NCBI GenBank assembly: GCA_903900265.1
Contig: CAIUMM010000116.1
Span: 1-63,040 of the forward strand
DNA: 63,040 nucleotides
Direction: 5' to 3'
Origin: an uncultured Pseudomonadota bacterium
GTDB lineage: Bacteria > Myxococcota_A > UBA796 > SXON01
Made by a program: the position numbers and the translations under genes. Below the pieces are notes generated by a model. That model was not told the origin of the DNA, searched no databases, and saw only the letters and a program-made list of their open reading frames with translations. Shown here one piece after another: positions 53,672-62,873 of the stretch; positions within the stretch are counted from its first letter, which is position 1; every line of letters begins with the position of its first letter.

Positions 53672-54713
53672 CGGTCTCTTCGTAGATGTGGAGCAGCGCG
53701 AGCAACAGCGCCATCAGCACCGGACCCACGAGGATGCCGATGACGCCAAACGCGAGCAGCCCGCCAAACACCCCGAGGAACACCAGTAAGGCGGGCATAT
53801 CGCTGCGTCCCCGAACGATCAGCGGCTTGATGATGTTGTCCACCGTGCCGGTCACCGTGACCGACCAGATCACCACAAAAAGCGCAGCCCCTCGGTGTCC
53901 CTGAAGAAACAGCAGGAGCGCCACCGGTCCCCACGCCGCCGCGGTGCCGATCAACGGCACAAACGCCAATACGCCCGTAAGCACGGCGAACAACACCGGT
54001 CGTTCTACACCGGCGAGCCCGTAGCCAACCCCAGCGACCACGCCCTGCACCATCGCGGTCACGATGCCCGCGAGCACCACATTGCGGGCGAACTCGGCGA
54101 ACACGTCAAAGAGCCGCTTGGTGTGCTCCGCCGACAGCGGGCTCATGCGTTGACTCCACGCGCCGAGCTCTGATCCACGGTGGAAGAAGCTGCTTAACGC
54201 CACGTAGAAGATCGCGACCTTGACCACGACCCGTGCGGTGCCGCCGACGAGCCCGGGGACGTACTGGCCAAGCTGCTTTGCGGCGTTCAGCAGCCCGTCA
54301 CGCGCGGCGGAGTGCAGCCCGTCGGTCAGCGGCACCGCGCCGCCGGCTTGCTCGAGCGCCCACGCGATGAGCGGCACCCGTAGCACCGAGTCCAAGACTG
54401 CGCTCAGGTCCGCGCCGTCCAGCTCCGCGGCGAGCTGCCTTGCCAGCGCGGACAGCTGCGTGCTCACCAGCCAGATAAGCCCCCCTACCGGGACGACGAC
54501 GCACACCGAGACCAGCAGCAACGTCAACGCGGTCGCGACGGCCTTCGGGCCCCGCACGACCCGCCCCACCCAAAGCCGCAGCGGCCAAGCCAGCACCGCC
54601 GCCACAGCCGCGACCAGCAGCGCATCCGCGAACGGCGACACCAGCCATGCGACGACGGCGAGCGTGCCCAACAGCAGGACGCGCAGCGCCAGAGCAGGCG
54701 GCGGCTGGCTCAT
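53613..54713 (-). CDS. AI-2E (PerM/TqsA) family permease
   Basis: The 366-residue product has about eight membrane segments in the AI-2E pattern: four N-terminal segments, an amphipathic middle (residues of about 90-200), then LAFVPLIGTAAAWGPVALLL and DNIIKPLIVRGRSDMPALLV. Members export small molecules or exchange Na+/H+; the substrate is unknown. Its ATG overlaps the hisD stop (ATGA), so it is the last gene of the histidine operon. Confidence 0.85.
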   Translation of the reverse strand: MSQPPPALALRVLLLGTLAVVAWLVSPFADALLVAAVAAVLAWPLRLWVGRVVRGPKAVATALTLLLVSVCVVVPVGGLIWLVSTQLSALARQLAAELDGADLSAVLDSVLRVPLIAWALEQAGGAVPLTDGLHSAARDGLLNAAKQLGQYVPGLVGGTARVVVKVAIFYVALSSFFHRGSELGAWSQRMSPLSAEHTKRLFDVFAEFARNVVLAGIVTAMVQGVVAGVGYGLAGVERPVLFAVLTGVLAFVPLIGTAAAWGPVALLLFLQGHRGAALFVVIWSVTVTGTVDNIIKPLIVRGRSDMPALLVFLGVFGGLLAFGVIGILVGPVLMALLLALLHIYEETVTPSDASPVPLGPPGPAPL

Positions 54714-55966
54714 CCGCGCCGCGCTTCAGCGCTGCGTGCGTGGGCCTCCAAGCCCTCCAAGCGCGCCAGCGCGGCGGCGTCGTCGATGAGCGCTTCGAGC
54801 ACCGGCGAGCCGGCGTCCATGCGCAACCAGGTCCGAACGCGGAGGAAATGCAGCACGTTCAACCCACCGGAGAACCGCGCCGCGGTTCCGGTCGGCAACA
54901 CATGGTTGGGTCCTACGCCGTAGTCGCCGAACACCTCGGCCGAGCCCGCACCGACGAAAAGTCCGCCGTAGTGCCGCAAGCGCGCCGACACGGTTTCCGC
55001 GTCTACCGTGAGCACTTCGAGGTGCTCGGGGGCGAGTCGATCGCACACCGCGATGGCCTCGTTGACATCTGCACAGAGCACGGAAAACCCGTTCGCGACC
55101 GCTTGCCGGGCGACCAGCGCCGTCGGCAAGGTCTCCAACGCCCGCGCGAGCGCCGCGTCGACGCGACCGGGCAAGGAGGGATCCCAGGTGACGAGGATCG
55201 GCCGAGCGTCGGGATCGTGCTCGGCTTGCCCCAGCAGATCCGCGGCGATGCGCGCCGGATCGGCCGACGCATCGGCGAGGACGACGAGCTCGCTCGGACC
55301 GGCGAGCATGTCGATGCCGACTTGCCCGGCGACGAGCTGCTTGGCCGCGGTGACCCAGCGGTTGCCCGGCCCGACGATGACGTCCACGCGGGGGACGCTC
55401 CCCGCGCCGTAGGCCAGCGCGCCTACCGCATGCGCGCCGCCGACGGTCAGCAGCGCATCAGCGCCCGCGACCCACGCCGCCGCGAGGGTCACCAACGCAG
55501 GCCGCGGGCTCGCGACCCACACCTCAGACACACCCGCAGCGCGCGCGGTGACTGCGGTCATCAACACGCTGGACGGCAACGGGTACCGCCCGCCAGGGGC
55601 GTAGCAGCCGGCCCGATCTACCGGCGACAGCGCATGACCGGCGCGTCCGCCCGGCACCGCGACGTCGATGTCGGCGAACGCTGCCCGCTGGGCATCGGCG
55701 AACGCGCGAATCCGCGACGCGGTGCGCTCGAGCAGCGCTAGATCGCCCGCCGGGAGCGCACGCGCCGCAGCGGCGAGATCGTCCCTGCCCAGGACCAGCG
55801 GCGCGTCCGGCTGCACGTCCCCGAGCCGCACCGCATGAGCACGTAGCGCAGGCTCACCGTGATCCCGAACATCGTCGAGGATCGCCTTCGCCGCAGCGAG
55901 CGTGGGGGCATCGACCGGCGAGATGTTGGCGGCTTCAACCGCGTGCGGGCGTACGCGAGGCAACAT
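54710..55966 (-). CDS. hisD: histidinol dehydrogenase
   Basis: The 418-residue product has family motifs in order: GCYAPGGRYPLPSSVLMTAV, VGGAHAVGALAYG, VDVIVGPGNRWVTAAKQ, DMLAGPSELVVLAD, AEHD (metal Gln/His region), APEHLE and FGDYGVGPNHVLPT. It oxidises histidinol to histidine in two NAD+ steps with zinc. It is shorter than E. coli HisD (434) at the N-terminus. It follows hisA-hisI-hisE by two bases and overlaps the permease gene by four. Confidence 0.95.
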   Translation of the reverse strand: MLPRVRPHAVEAANISPVDAPTLAAAKAILDDVRDHGEPALRAHAVRLGDVQPDAPLVLGRDDLAAAARALPAGDLALLERTASRIRAFADAQRAAFADIDVAVPGGRAGHALSPVDRAGCYAPGGRYPLPSSVLMTAVTARAAGVSEVWVASPRPALVTLAAAWVAGADALLTVGGAHAVGALAYGAGSVPRVDVIVGPGNRWVTAAKQLVAGQVGIDMLAGPSELVVLADASADPARIAADLLGQAEHDPDARPILVTWDPSLPGRVDAALARALETLPTALVARQAVANGFSVLCADVNEAIAVCDRLAPEHLEVLTVDAETVSARLRHYGGLFVGAGSAEVFGDYGVGPNHVLPTGTAARFSGGLNVLHFLRVRTWLRMDAGSPVLEALIDDAAALARLEGLEAHARSAEARRG

Positions 55967-55968
55967 GG

Positions 55969-57231
55969 TCAGGACTCCTGCTTGGCGTTGCCGGGGCGAC
56001 GCGAGACGCGCAGCGCGCGCCGGTCGAGCGCCTTGTCGACGTCGGACAGCGCGCCCCCCGACTGCGCGAGCGCGACGAGCGCAAAGTAGACGAGGTCCGC
56101 GGCTTCTTCCACCACGTGCGCCGGGGCAGTCGCATCGGCGAGCTCACCGGCCTCTTCGATCAGCTTGGCGCGCAACAAGGTGCGGTCATCGAGCAACCTG
56201 CGGCTGTAGCTGCCCGCCGGCGCGTCGAGCACGCGCTGGCGCAGCGTCACCGCGAGCGCGTCCATGCCGCGCGCAGGACCCCAGCAGGTCGTGCAGCCGG
56301 TGTGACAGAACCCGCTGCCGTGCTGACGCACGGTGAAGCGCAGCGCGTCGCGATCGCAGTCGACGTCCACGCGCACGAGCTCCTGAACGGCGCTGCTCTC
56401 TTTGCCTTTCTCCCAGAGCCCACGACGCCGTGACCAGTACACCCCGCGCCCCGTCTCCAGCGCGAGCGCGAGGCTCTCGGCGTTCGACCAGCACAAGCCG
56501 AGCGCAACACCGCGCTCGTCGACCACGACGGTCGCCCACAGCCCATCGGCGCGGTCGGACACCAGCGGCGCAGCAAAGGCATCACCCAGCTTCAACCTGC
56601 CGGTGTAAAGCGCCATACCCACCTGAGCGTCCGCACCCAGACGATCCAGCTCGGCGATCTCGTCCGGGGTGGTCACGCCCCCCGCGACGGTCACCCGCGC
56701 CTTTCCGGCCGCCGCCACCAGCGGCTGCACGCGGTCCATCGCCGTGCCGCCCAGCCGCCCTTCACGCTCTACGAAGGTGACCAGAAATCCAGACACGTAG
56801 GGTTCAAGCTCGCGAATGCGGTCTTCGATCCGCGCGCCGGTGCGGGTGGTCCACCCATGGGTGACGACCTCGCCGTCGCGGGCGTCTAACGCCGCGATCA
56901 GACGTTCCTTCGGCAAGCGACCCAGCAGCTCCGGCGTCGCCGCAGTACCGAGGATGATCCGCGCCGCGCCCGCGTGTAGCCAACGGCGAGCGGTCGCTTC
57001 ATCGCGGATCCCGCCACCGACGCGGCAGTCATGTCGCGAGCAAAGATCGGCGATCATCGATGTGTGATTGCCACGGCCGAGGGCCGCGTCAAGGTCGATC
57101 ACCGCGATCTCCCCGACCCGGCCGAAGCGCGCGGCGATGGGGCGCGGATCCCCCGCTTCGATCGCGAGCGTCTCGCCGCCTACAAGCTGCACCGTCTGGC
57201 CGCCCTGAAGGTCAATGGAAGGAACAATCAT
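55969..57231 (-). CDS. hisA: HisA-HisI-HisE trifunctional fusion
   Basis: The 420-residue product joins three steps of histidine synthesis. Residues 1-222 are HisA (PSIDLQGG with Asp-7, CRVGGGIRD, VTVAGGVTTPDEI), the isomerase making PRFAR. Residues of about 226-318 are HisI, PRA-CH cyclohydrolase (VYWSRRRGLWEKGKESS, DCDRD, CHTGCTTC). Residues of about 325-412 are HisE, PRA-PH (LIEEAGELADA, EEAADLVYFALV). HisIE fusions are common; joining HisA in front is not. HisA is about 20 residues shorter than usual. It overlaps hisF by four bases. Confidence 0.92.
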   Translation of the reverse strand: MIVPSIDLQGGQTVQLVGGETLAIEAGDPRPIAARFGRVGEIAVIDLDAALGRGNHTSMIADLCSRHDCRVGGGIRDEATARRWLHAGAARIILGTAATPELLGRLPKERLIAALDARDGEVVTHGWTTRTGARIEDRIRELEPYVSGFLVTFVEREGRLGGTAMDRVQPLVAAAGKARVTVAGGVTTPDEIAELDRLGADAQVGMALYTGRLKLGDAFAAPLVSDRADGLWATVVVDERGVALGLCWSNAESLALALETGRGVYWSRRRGLWEKGKESSAVQELVRVDVDCDRDALRFTVRQHGSGFCHTGCTTCWGPARGMDALAVTLRQRVLDAPAGSYSRRLLDDRTLLRAKLIEEAGELADATAPAHVVEEAADLVYFALVALAQSGGALSDVDKALDRRALRVSRRPGNAKQES

Positions 57232-57986
57232 TGCCGCACCACCACGCCAGCCGCTGCCAGCGCACGCTTGAGGGAGTCGGGGGTCGTCTCCCCGTCATGA
57301 AAAATACTCGCGGCGAGCAGCGCGTCTGCGCCCGCACGCACCGCTTCCACCATGTGCCCCGCGTGCGCGGCCCCGCCTGAGGCGATGATCGGCACCGAAA
57401 CGGCGTCACGCACCGCCGCGATGAGCTCCAGATCGTAGCCCGAGCGCGTGCCATCGCGATCCCAGCTGGTGAGCAGGATCTCTCCGGCGCCACGGCGAGC
57501 GGCTTCGGCCGCCCAACCTGCAGCGTCGATGCCGGTGCGGTGCTTGCCCGCCCGCGTGACGACCTCCCAACCGGCGCCGTCCAAACGCCGCGCCGCGTCC
57601 AGCGCGAGCACGGTGCACTGCGCGCCGTAGCGCGTCGCGATGGTGGTGAGCAGCGCGGGGTTGTCCACGGCGGCCGTGTTCACGCCGACCTTGTCGGCGC
57701 CGGCGTCCAACAAGCGAGCGGCGTCGTCCACCACACGCACGCCACCGCCGACGGTGAGCGGGATGCCGAGCGCACGACGCACCGCGCGGGTGGTCTCCAT
57801 CGCGTGGCCGCGCCCTTCGGTGGTCGCGGAGACGTCGAGGATGACGATCTCATCGCCGCCGCCGGCTTCGTAGGCCGCGGCGCGCTCCACCGGATCACCG
57901 GCGTCGCGCAAGCCCTGAAACTGCACGCCTTTGACCACGCGACCGTCCCGGACGTCGAGGCAAGGTACGATGCGTACGGTCAACAT
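57228..57986 (-). CDS. hisF: imidazole glycerol phosphate synthase cyclase subunit
   Basis: The 252-residue product is a complete HisF barrel: PCLDVRDGRVVKG (catalytic Asp-11), LTVGGGVRV, ADKVGVNTAAV, LTSWDRDGT (second catalytic Asp) and IIASGGA. With HisH it makes IGP and AICAR from PRFAR and glutamine. The ATG at 57986 overlaps the hisH 3' end by seven bases. Confidence 0.96.
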   Translation of the reverse strand: MLTVRIVPCLDVRDGRVVKGVQFQGLRDAGDPVERAAAYEAGGGDEIVILDVSATTEGRGHAMETTRAVRRALGIPLTVGGGVRVVDDAARLLDAGADKVGVNTAAVDNPALLTTIATRYGAQCTVLALDAARRLDGAGWEVVTRAGKHRTGIDAAGWAAEAARRGAGEILLTSWDRDGTRSGYDLELIAAVRDAVSVPIIASGGAAHAGHMVEAVRAGADALLAASIFHDGETTPDSLKRALAAAGVVVRQ

Positions 57987-58618
57987 GCTGCCGTCCCCGC
58001 GACCCAACGCCGCAGCAGGGCCGCGCCCCACGCGCCTGAAAGCTCAGGATGAAACTGACAAGCGAGCACATCGCCACGCTCGATCGCCGCGACGAACGCG
58101 CCGCCATGATCGGCGGTAGCGCCCTGCCAGCCCGACGGGATGGCGCCAAGCTTGAAGGTGTTGGCAAAGTACGCAAAACCCGGGGTCACCCATCGCGCGC
58201 CGGGCGTCGGCTCGACGCGATTCCAGCCCATCTGCGGCACACGCACCGGGCCGTTGAACCGCGTGACCGCCGCGTCGATGACGCCGAGCCCAACTGCGCC
58301 CGGGGTCTCTTCACTACTGCGCGCGAGCAGCTGCAAGCCGAGGCAGATCGTCAGCGTCGGCGCACCGGCGGCGACCCGCGCGCACAGCGCATCGACGATG
58401 CCCAGCCGGTGCAGCTCGTCCATCGCGGCGCCGAAGGCTCCGACGCCGGGGAGCAGCAGCCGCGGAGCCTGGGCGACCTCCTCAGCGCGCTCGATCAGCA
58501 CCGGACGCGCGCCGATCCGCTCGACTGCAGCGATCACCGACGCGAGGTTGGCGACGCCGGTGCGGACGATGTGAACGGTGCTGTTCGCCTCAACCAGCTC
58601 GGGTTCGGCTGCGTTCAC
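57980..58618 (-). CDS. hisH: imidazole glycerol phosphate synthase glutamine amidotransferase subunit
   Basis: The 212-residue product has the class I amidotransferase triad: Cys-92 in TICLGLQLL, His-190 and Glu-192 in CQFHPELS. The start LPGVGAFG motif and PQMGWNRVE are typical of HisH. It supplies ammonia to HisF. It overlaps hisB by four bases. Confidence 0.95.
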   Translation of the reverse strand: MNAAEPELVEANSTVHIVRTGVANLASVIAAVERIGARPVLIERAEEVAQAPRLLLPGVGAFGAAMDELHRLGIVDALCARVAAGAPTLTICLGLQLLARSSEETPGAVGLGVIDAAVTRFNGPVRVPQMGWNRVEPTPGARWVTPGFAYFANTFKLGAIPSGWQGATADHGGAFVAAIERGDVLACQFHPELSGAWGAALLRRWVAGTAAC

Positions 58619-59205
58619 GTCAGCACACCCTTGGTGCTGGGGACGTCTCCGTGACCGTCGCGCGCGACCGCCTGACGCAGCGCGAGCGCGAGCGCCTTGA
58701 ACGCAGCTTCGGCACGGTGGTGGTCGTTTTCTCCCTTCAGCACGTCTACGTGCAGCGTCATGCGCGCGGCGATCGCGAACGAGCGCATCGCGTGCCCGAG
58801 GTTCTCGGTCGCGACGTCGCCGATCTTTTCACGACGAAGGCCGAGATTCACCTCGGTCCACGGCCGCCCCGAGAGGTCGACCACGGCGCGAGCGAGCGCT
58901 TCATCGAGCGGCGCGTAGGCCGACCCAAAGCGACGCACGCCGCGCTTGTCCCCCACCGCCGTCCCGAAGGCCTCGCCGATCGCGATGGCGACGTCTTCGA
59001 CGGTGTGATGGTCGTCGATGTGCAGATCGCCTTTGCAGCTGACGGCGAGGTCGAAGCGTGCGTGCTTGGCGAGCGCGCCGAGCATGTGATCGTAGAAGCC
59101 AAGGCCGGTGGCGATCGTAGAGACGCCGGTGCCGTCAAGGTCGAGCACCACCGAGATGTCGGTCTCGCTCGTGGTGCGACGGAGGGTTGCGGTGCGGGTA
59201 CTCAT
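58615..59205 (-). CDS. hisB: imidazoleglycerol-phosphate dehydratase
   Basis: The 196-residue product is the dehydratase alone, without the phosphatase domain of E. coli HisB. Metal-binding His motifs are present: [29 protein letters not shown] and [10 protein letters not shown]. The separate phosphatase step may be carried by the HAD domain of the next gene upstream. It overlaps both neighbours by four bases. Confidence 0.96.
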   Translation of the reverse strand: MSTRTATLRRTTSETDISVVLDLDGTGVSTIATGLGFYDHMLGALAKHARFDLAVSCKGDLHIDDHHTVEDVAIAIGEAFGTAVGDKRGVRRFGSAYAPLDEALARAVVDLSGRPWTEVNLGLRREKIGDVATENLGHAMRSFAIAARMTLHVDVLKGENDHHRAEAAFKALALALRQAVARDGHGDVPSTKGVLT

Positions 59206-60920
59206 GGCAACAAACGCTCCAAATCAAGGGAAGATTCAACGATGCGCGCGGCTCCAGCGGCGAGCAACGCCGGACCAGCGCGCGCGGCGTCCTCCCCCGG
59301 CGCGACCATGCCCAGCGGCACGACGCCGGCGGCGCGCGCGGCGCGCACGTCGTCGACAGTGTCGCCGATCATCCAAGCGGAGCGCACGCCCAAGCGCTGC
59401 AACGCGGCGTGCACCGGCGCAGGATCGGGCTTGGGCGCGGTCTCGCCCATCACGACCACCGCGTCGAAGAGATCGGACCAGCCCTCGCGCTCGAGCAGCT
59501 CCATCGCGTCGCCTCGGGGACGCCCAGTGACCACCGCGAGCGGCAAACGACCCCGGAGGCGCTCCAGATCGGCGCGGCTGAACCGGGCGCGCTCGGTGAG
59601 CTTCAGACCCGCGACCGAGTCCGTGCCCTGATACAGAGCTTCAAAGCGCGCAGTCACCTCGGCGAGCGGTACATCCACGCCCTTGGCGGCGAGCAAGCTA
59701 CGCGTCAACACCCAGTCGTTGTTCGCGTTGCCCAGCGCCTTGGCGGCGGCGATGTCGGCCCCGGTGATCGCAACGCCAAAGGCCGCTGCGGTCAGCCGGA
59801 TCGCCTCGCGGTAGCTGGCCGAGACGTCGACGAGCACGCCGTCCGCGTCAAAAAGTAGCGCCTCGGGGGCGAGCACCGCGTGCATCGCTGCGTGCAAGCG
59901 CGCCGTGGTCGCGGAGTCCCCGGGGATGTTGATGCGCACTGCATCGGCGAGGGTCGGGTGCCCGGGCCATGCGCGAACGCCAATGCCCAGCCCGGCGAGG
60001 CCGTCCCGCAGCCAGTCGGCCCGCGGGCTCCGCGCAAACACAAAGTTGGCTTGCGAGCGCTGGGCGTCGACGCCAAGCGCGCGCAGCGCGTTGGTCAGCC
60101 CATCCCGCTCGGCGCGCACCTCGGCCACGTAGGCACGGGAGGCCTCGCCGTCGTGGTCAAGGCGCTTGCCCGCGAGGTGCAAGCTGGGGCCAGACACCGG
60201 GTACGGATTTCCGGCGACACGCAGCGCCGCGATCGCCGCCGCCGATCCCATCGCATACCCGACGCGCAGGCCAGCGAGCCCCCACGCCTTGCTCATCGTG
60301 CGGAACGCGACCGCGTTTTCAAGCTGCTCCACGACCGCGGTCAGGTCTTCATCGGCGAATTCCACATACGCGAGGTCGACGAGCAGCAGCACGTTCGGGA
60401 GCGCCGCGGAGAGCGCTCGCAGCATGGCGGCGTCAATCACCTGTCCCGTGGGATTGTTCGGGCTGACCACCGCGACGAGGCTGGTCGATTCGTCCACCGC
60501 GTCCAACACCGCCTGCAACGGCCACTCTCCCCCTGGCCACGGCACTTCCCGCACCGTCGCGCCGGTCCAGCGGGCGTAGCGCGGGATCATCTCAAACGTA
60601 GGAACCGGCAGCACCAGCGAGCGTCCCGGCGCCAGAAAAGCACGACAGGCGCGGTCCAGCGCGTCGTCCCCGCCGGCGGTGACCAACACCCGATCCGCGG
60701 CGACACCGAGGTCTGTCGCAAGCCTCGCCGCGAGCGCGCGCGTGTCCGGGTAGCCACGCACCAGCGTCTCGGGATCCGCGTCGGCGAGGCGGTTGAACAG
60801 ATCCGGCGGGCTCGCCAACCCGCCGATGCCGTCCAGCAGCAGATCAAGGGGGGCCGGGTGACGGGGCACCGAATACGGAACCATGCCCACGATCGCGGGC
60901 GAGAGCGGAGGGAGCGCCAT
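59202..60920 (-). CDS. hisC: histidinol-phosphate aminotransferase fused to a HAD phosphatase domain
   Basis: The 572-residue product has an N-terminal HisC (residues 1-350): [18 protein letters not shown] and the PLP-binding [15 protein letters not shown] with Lys-211. The C-terminal part (about 354-572) is a HAD hydrolase: [11 protein letters not shown] with nucleophile Asp-358 and acid Asp-360, [10 protein letters not shown], and [12 protein letters not shown]. The aminotransferase product is histidinol phosphate, so the attached phosphatase very likely performs the next step. No other histidinol-phosphatase gene is in the operon. It follows hisG with a TGATG overlap. Confidence 0.92.
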   Translation of the reverse strand: MALPPLSPAIVGMVPYSVPRHPAPLDLLLDGIGGLASPPDLFNRLADADPETLVRGYPDTRALAARLATDLGVAADRVLVTAGGDDALDRACRAFLAPGRSLVLPVPTFEMIPRYARWTGATVREVPWPGGEWPLQAVLDAVDESTSLVAVVSPNNPTGQVIDAAMLRALSAALPNVLLLVDLAYVEFADEDLTAVVEQLENAVAFRTMSKAWGLAGLRVGYAMGSAAAIAALRVAGNPYPVSGPSLHLAGKRLDHDGEASRAYVAEVRAERDGLTNALRALGVDAQRSQANFVFARSPRADWLRDGLAGLGIGVRAWPGHPTLADAVRINIPGDSATTARLHAAMHAVLAPEALLFDADGVLVDVSASYREAIRLTAAAFGVAITGADIAAAKALGNANNDWVLTRSLLAAKGVDVPLAEVTARFEALYQGTDSVAGLKLTERARFSRADLERLRGRLPLAVVTGRPRGDAMELLEREGWSDLFDAVVVMGETAPKPDPAPVHAALQRLGVRSAWMIGDTVDDVRAARAAGVVPLGMVAPGEDAARAGPALLAAGAARIVESSLDLERLLP

Positions 60921-61783
60921 CAGGCGATGATCTGGGTAGGAGCGGTGACGAGGATGTCCGAGCCGCCGAGGCGACGTACCACCGGGATCAGCTCAGGCAC
61001 TAGCTTTCGGGACACCGCGACCTTGACCGCAAAGCCTTGGCCCCCATGCAGCGGCGAGACCGTGGGATGCTTCATGCACGGGAGCACGGCGATCACGCGA
61101 TCGAGATCGTCGGCGCCGACGTTCAGCTCCAACACGACGCGGGAGCGCGCGTCCATCACCGACCGCAGCAGCATCGCGAGGTGCTCGATGCGCTCGCGAC
61201 GGCCCGGATCCGCCCACGCCGCGGGGTTGGCCCACAAGCGCGTGCTGCTGTGCATCACGGTGTCGAAGATCTCCAGACCGTTGGCGACCAGCGTGGCGCC
61301 GGTGGCGGTGTTGTCGACGATGCAGTCGGCGTCTTCGGGAGGGAACACCTCAGTAGCGCCGTGGCTCCGTACGAAGTCAGCGTCGATCCCTGTCTTCTTG
61401 ATCCACGCTTCGGTCAGACGCTGGTACTCGCTGGCGACGACCCAGCGTCTCCCCGTCGGCAGCTGGCCCGACACCAGCAGCTCGCGCGGGGCTGCGGCGA
61501 CAAGGCGCACGGGATCAAGGCCGAGATCGAGCACCTCCACGAGGTCTGCGTTCTTTTCTGCCACCCAGTCCGCGCCTGCAAAACCAAGGTCCCGGCTGCC
61601 ATGTTGCAGCATATCGACGATGGTCTGCGGCTTGAGCATTTTGGTCTCAAATCCGGCGAGCGAGAGCGCGGGGCGGTAGGCCCGTGCGCCAACCTTCAGG
61701 TCCACGCCTGCGTCGTGCAGAAGGCGCACGACCTGTTCATACATACGACCTTTGGGAATGGCGAGGTGCAGCGACGGGATCAA
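60920..61783 (-). CDS. hisG: ATP phosphoribosyltransferase (long form)
   Basis: The 287-residue product begins LHLAIPKGRMYE and has the phosphoribosyl-binding DCIVDNTATGATLVANG. The C-terminal regulatory domain (VVLELNVGADDLDRVIAVLP, then LVTAPTQ) marks the long form, which is feedback-inhibited by histidine and does not need HisZ. It makes the first committed step. The start is a TTG at 61783 with only a weak GAG upstream. No histidine-rich leader peptide is seen, so control may be by the operator-like palindrome at 61875-61894. Confidence 0.94.
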   Translation of the reverse strand: MIPSLHLAIPKGRMYEQVVRLLHDAGVDLKVGARAYRPALSLAGFETKMLKPQTIVDMLQHGSRDLGFAGADWVAEKNADLVEVLDLGLDPVRLVAAAPRELLVSGQLPTGRRWVVASEYQRLTEAWIKKTGIDADFVRSHGATEVFPPEDADCIVDNTATGATLVANGLEIFDTVMHSSTRLWANPAAWADPGRRERIEHLAMLLRSVMDARSRVVLELNVGADDLDRVIAVLPCMKHPTVSPLHGGQGFAVKVAVSRKLVPELIPVVRRLGGSDILVTAPTQIIA

Positions 61784-61874
61784 GTCAAACTCGGTGAGGG
61801 AGCGCGCCTATCTCGCCACCGCGGTGTTCGGCATCCCGGAACGACAGCGGGGGTATCCACTGGCACGCGATCTG

Positions 61875-61894
61875 CGTTCAAACGTCGTTGAACG
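61875..61894. promoter_or_regulatory. palindrome between hisG and the crotonase-like gene
   Basis: CGTTCAA and TTGAACG are perfect 7-base arms around a 6-base spacer. On the minus strand its right arm overlaps a TTGAAC that, with GATACC 18 bases on, could be the hisG promoter. On the plus strand it abuts the GAGG before the ATG at 61904. It is a good operator candidate for both genes. Confidence 0.5.
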
Positions 61895-61903
61895 AGGTCC
61901 CTC

Positions 61904-62845
61904 ATGTCGCTACACGCTCCCGCCCAACACAGTGAACTACGTACATCCCTCCTTCACTTCCGAGCGACCGCTACCGACTGGGCTGGCTCCGGTCCCGCGC
62001 CGCACCGTGTGCGAATTCACCTCTCACACCGTGTGAACCGCCCCACTGAGCGTGCCGACGACGCGCTCCCCGGCGCGGACAAACCGGTCACCGTATCGTT
62101 GGAGCGGCAAGGCCAGCTGGCCCGAATTCGATTGATGCGGGCTGGCAATGTGCTCGACGCCGAGCGGGTGGACGCGCTACGGCGCGCCGTGCATTCGCTA
62201 TATGGATCACCGGCGTTGAAGCTCGTCGTGTTCGAGGGAGCCGAAGCGCACTTCTCGGCGGGTGCGAGCCTGACCGAGCAGCTCCCAGCCACGGTGCGCA
62301 GCACGATCGCAGGCTTGCACGCCCTGTTCGACGATATCGACGATCTTGGAGTCGCGACCGCCGCGATCGTACGCGGGAGTTGCCTCGGCCCCGGGTTTGA
62401 GCTCGCGACGGCCTGCAACCACGTCGTGTGTGACCCTACCGCGCGCTTCGGCATCCCCGAGGTAGGAGCTGGACAACCGGCGCCGCTCGCCCACGCGACG
62501 CTGTGCGCGCGCTATCCGGGGCGCGACGCCACGCAGCGCTTGCTGACCGGCCATCCCATCGAAGGGATAGAAGCCGCGCAGCTTGGGCTGGCCGACGACT
62601 GCTCGGAGGACCCCGAATCGGCGTTGCAACGATGGTTTGAGCGCTCGCTCGCGGCTCCGTCGGCGGCGTCGCTGCGTTTTGCGCTGCGCGCCGCGAAGCG
62701 GCCGATTCAACGCCCGCTCGCTGTGGCGCTCGATGGTGTGCAAGCCCAATACCTTGATGCGCTCATGACGTTCCGGCACCCGCAGTTGGGCCTTCCCGAG
62801 CTGCTGACCCGCGCGCCGGAGCGCAGCGCGCACCGCAGGGACTGA
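61904..62845 (+). CDS. crotonase-family protein resembling dienoyl-CoA hydratase
   Basis: The product of up to 313 residues has an enoyl-CoA hydratase fold after an N-terminal extension of about 65 residues. It shows IRLMRAGNVLDAERVDALR, LVVFEGAEAHFSAGASLTEQ and an oxyanion-hole strand IVRGSCLGPGFELATAC. FGIPEVGAGQPAPLAHATL follows. The NVLDAE and FSAGASLTEQLP pieces resemble cyclohexa-1,5-diene-1-carbonyl-CoA hydratase of the benzoyl-CoA pathway, but no other such gene is near. The start is uncertain; a GTG at 62033 would drop the extension. Confidence 0.75.
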   Translation: MSLHAPAQHSELRTSLLHFRATATDWAGSGPAPHRVRIHLSHRVNRPTERADDALPGADKPVTVSLERQGQLARIRLMRAGNVLDAERVDALRRAVHSLYGSPALKLVVFEGAEAHFSAGASLTEQLPATVRSTIAGLHALFDDIDDLGVATAAIVRGSCLGPGFELATACNHVVCDPTARFGIPEVGAGQPAPLAHATLCARYPGRDATQRLLTGHPIEGIEAAQLGLADDCSEDPESALQRWFERSLAAPSAASLRFALRAAKRPIQRPLAVALDGVQAQYLDALMTFRHPQLGLPELLTRAPERSAHRRD

Positions 62846-62873
62846 CGCGCCGTCGAGATGCTATGTTCGGCCC

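Noticed and set aside
59880..61679. Open frame of 599 codons on the plus strand
   Set aside because: Antisense to hisC and hisG, with Arg/Gln/His-rich composition typical of shadow frames.
61784..61874. Histidine attenuator leader before hisG
   Set aside because: The only short frame in the leader encodes eight residues without histidine, and no alternative hairpins or T run are visible.
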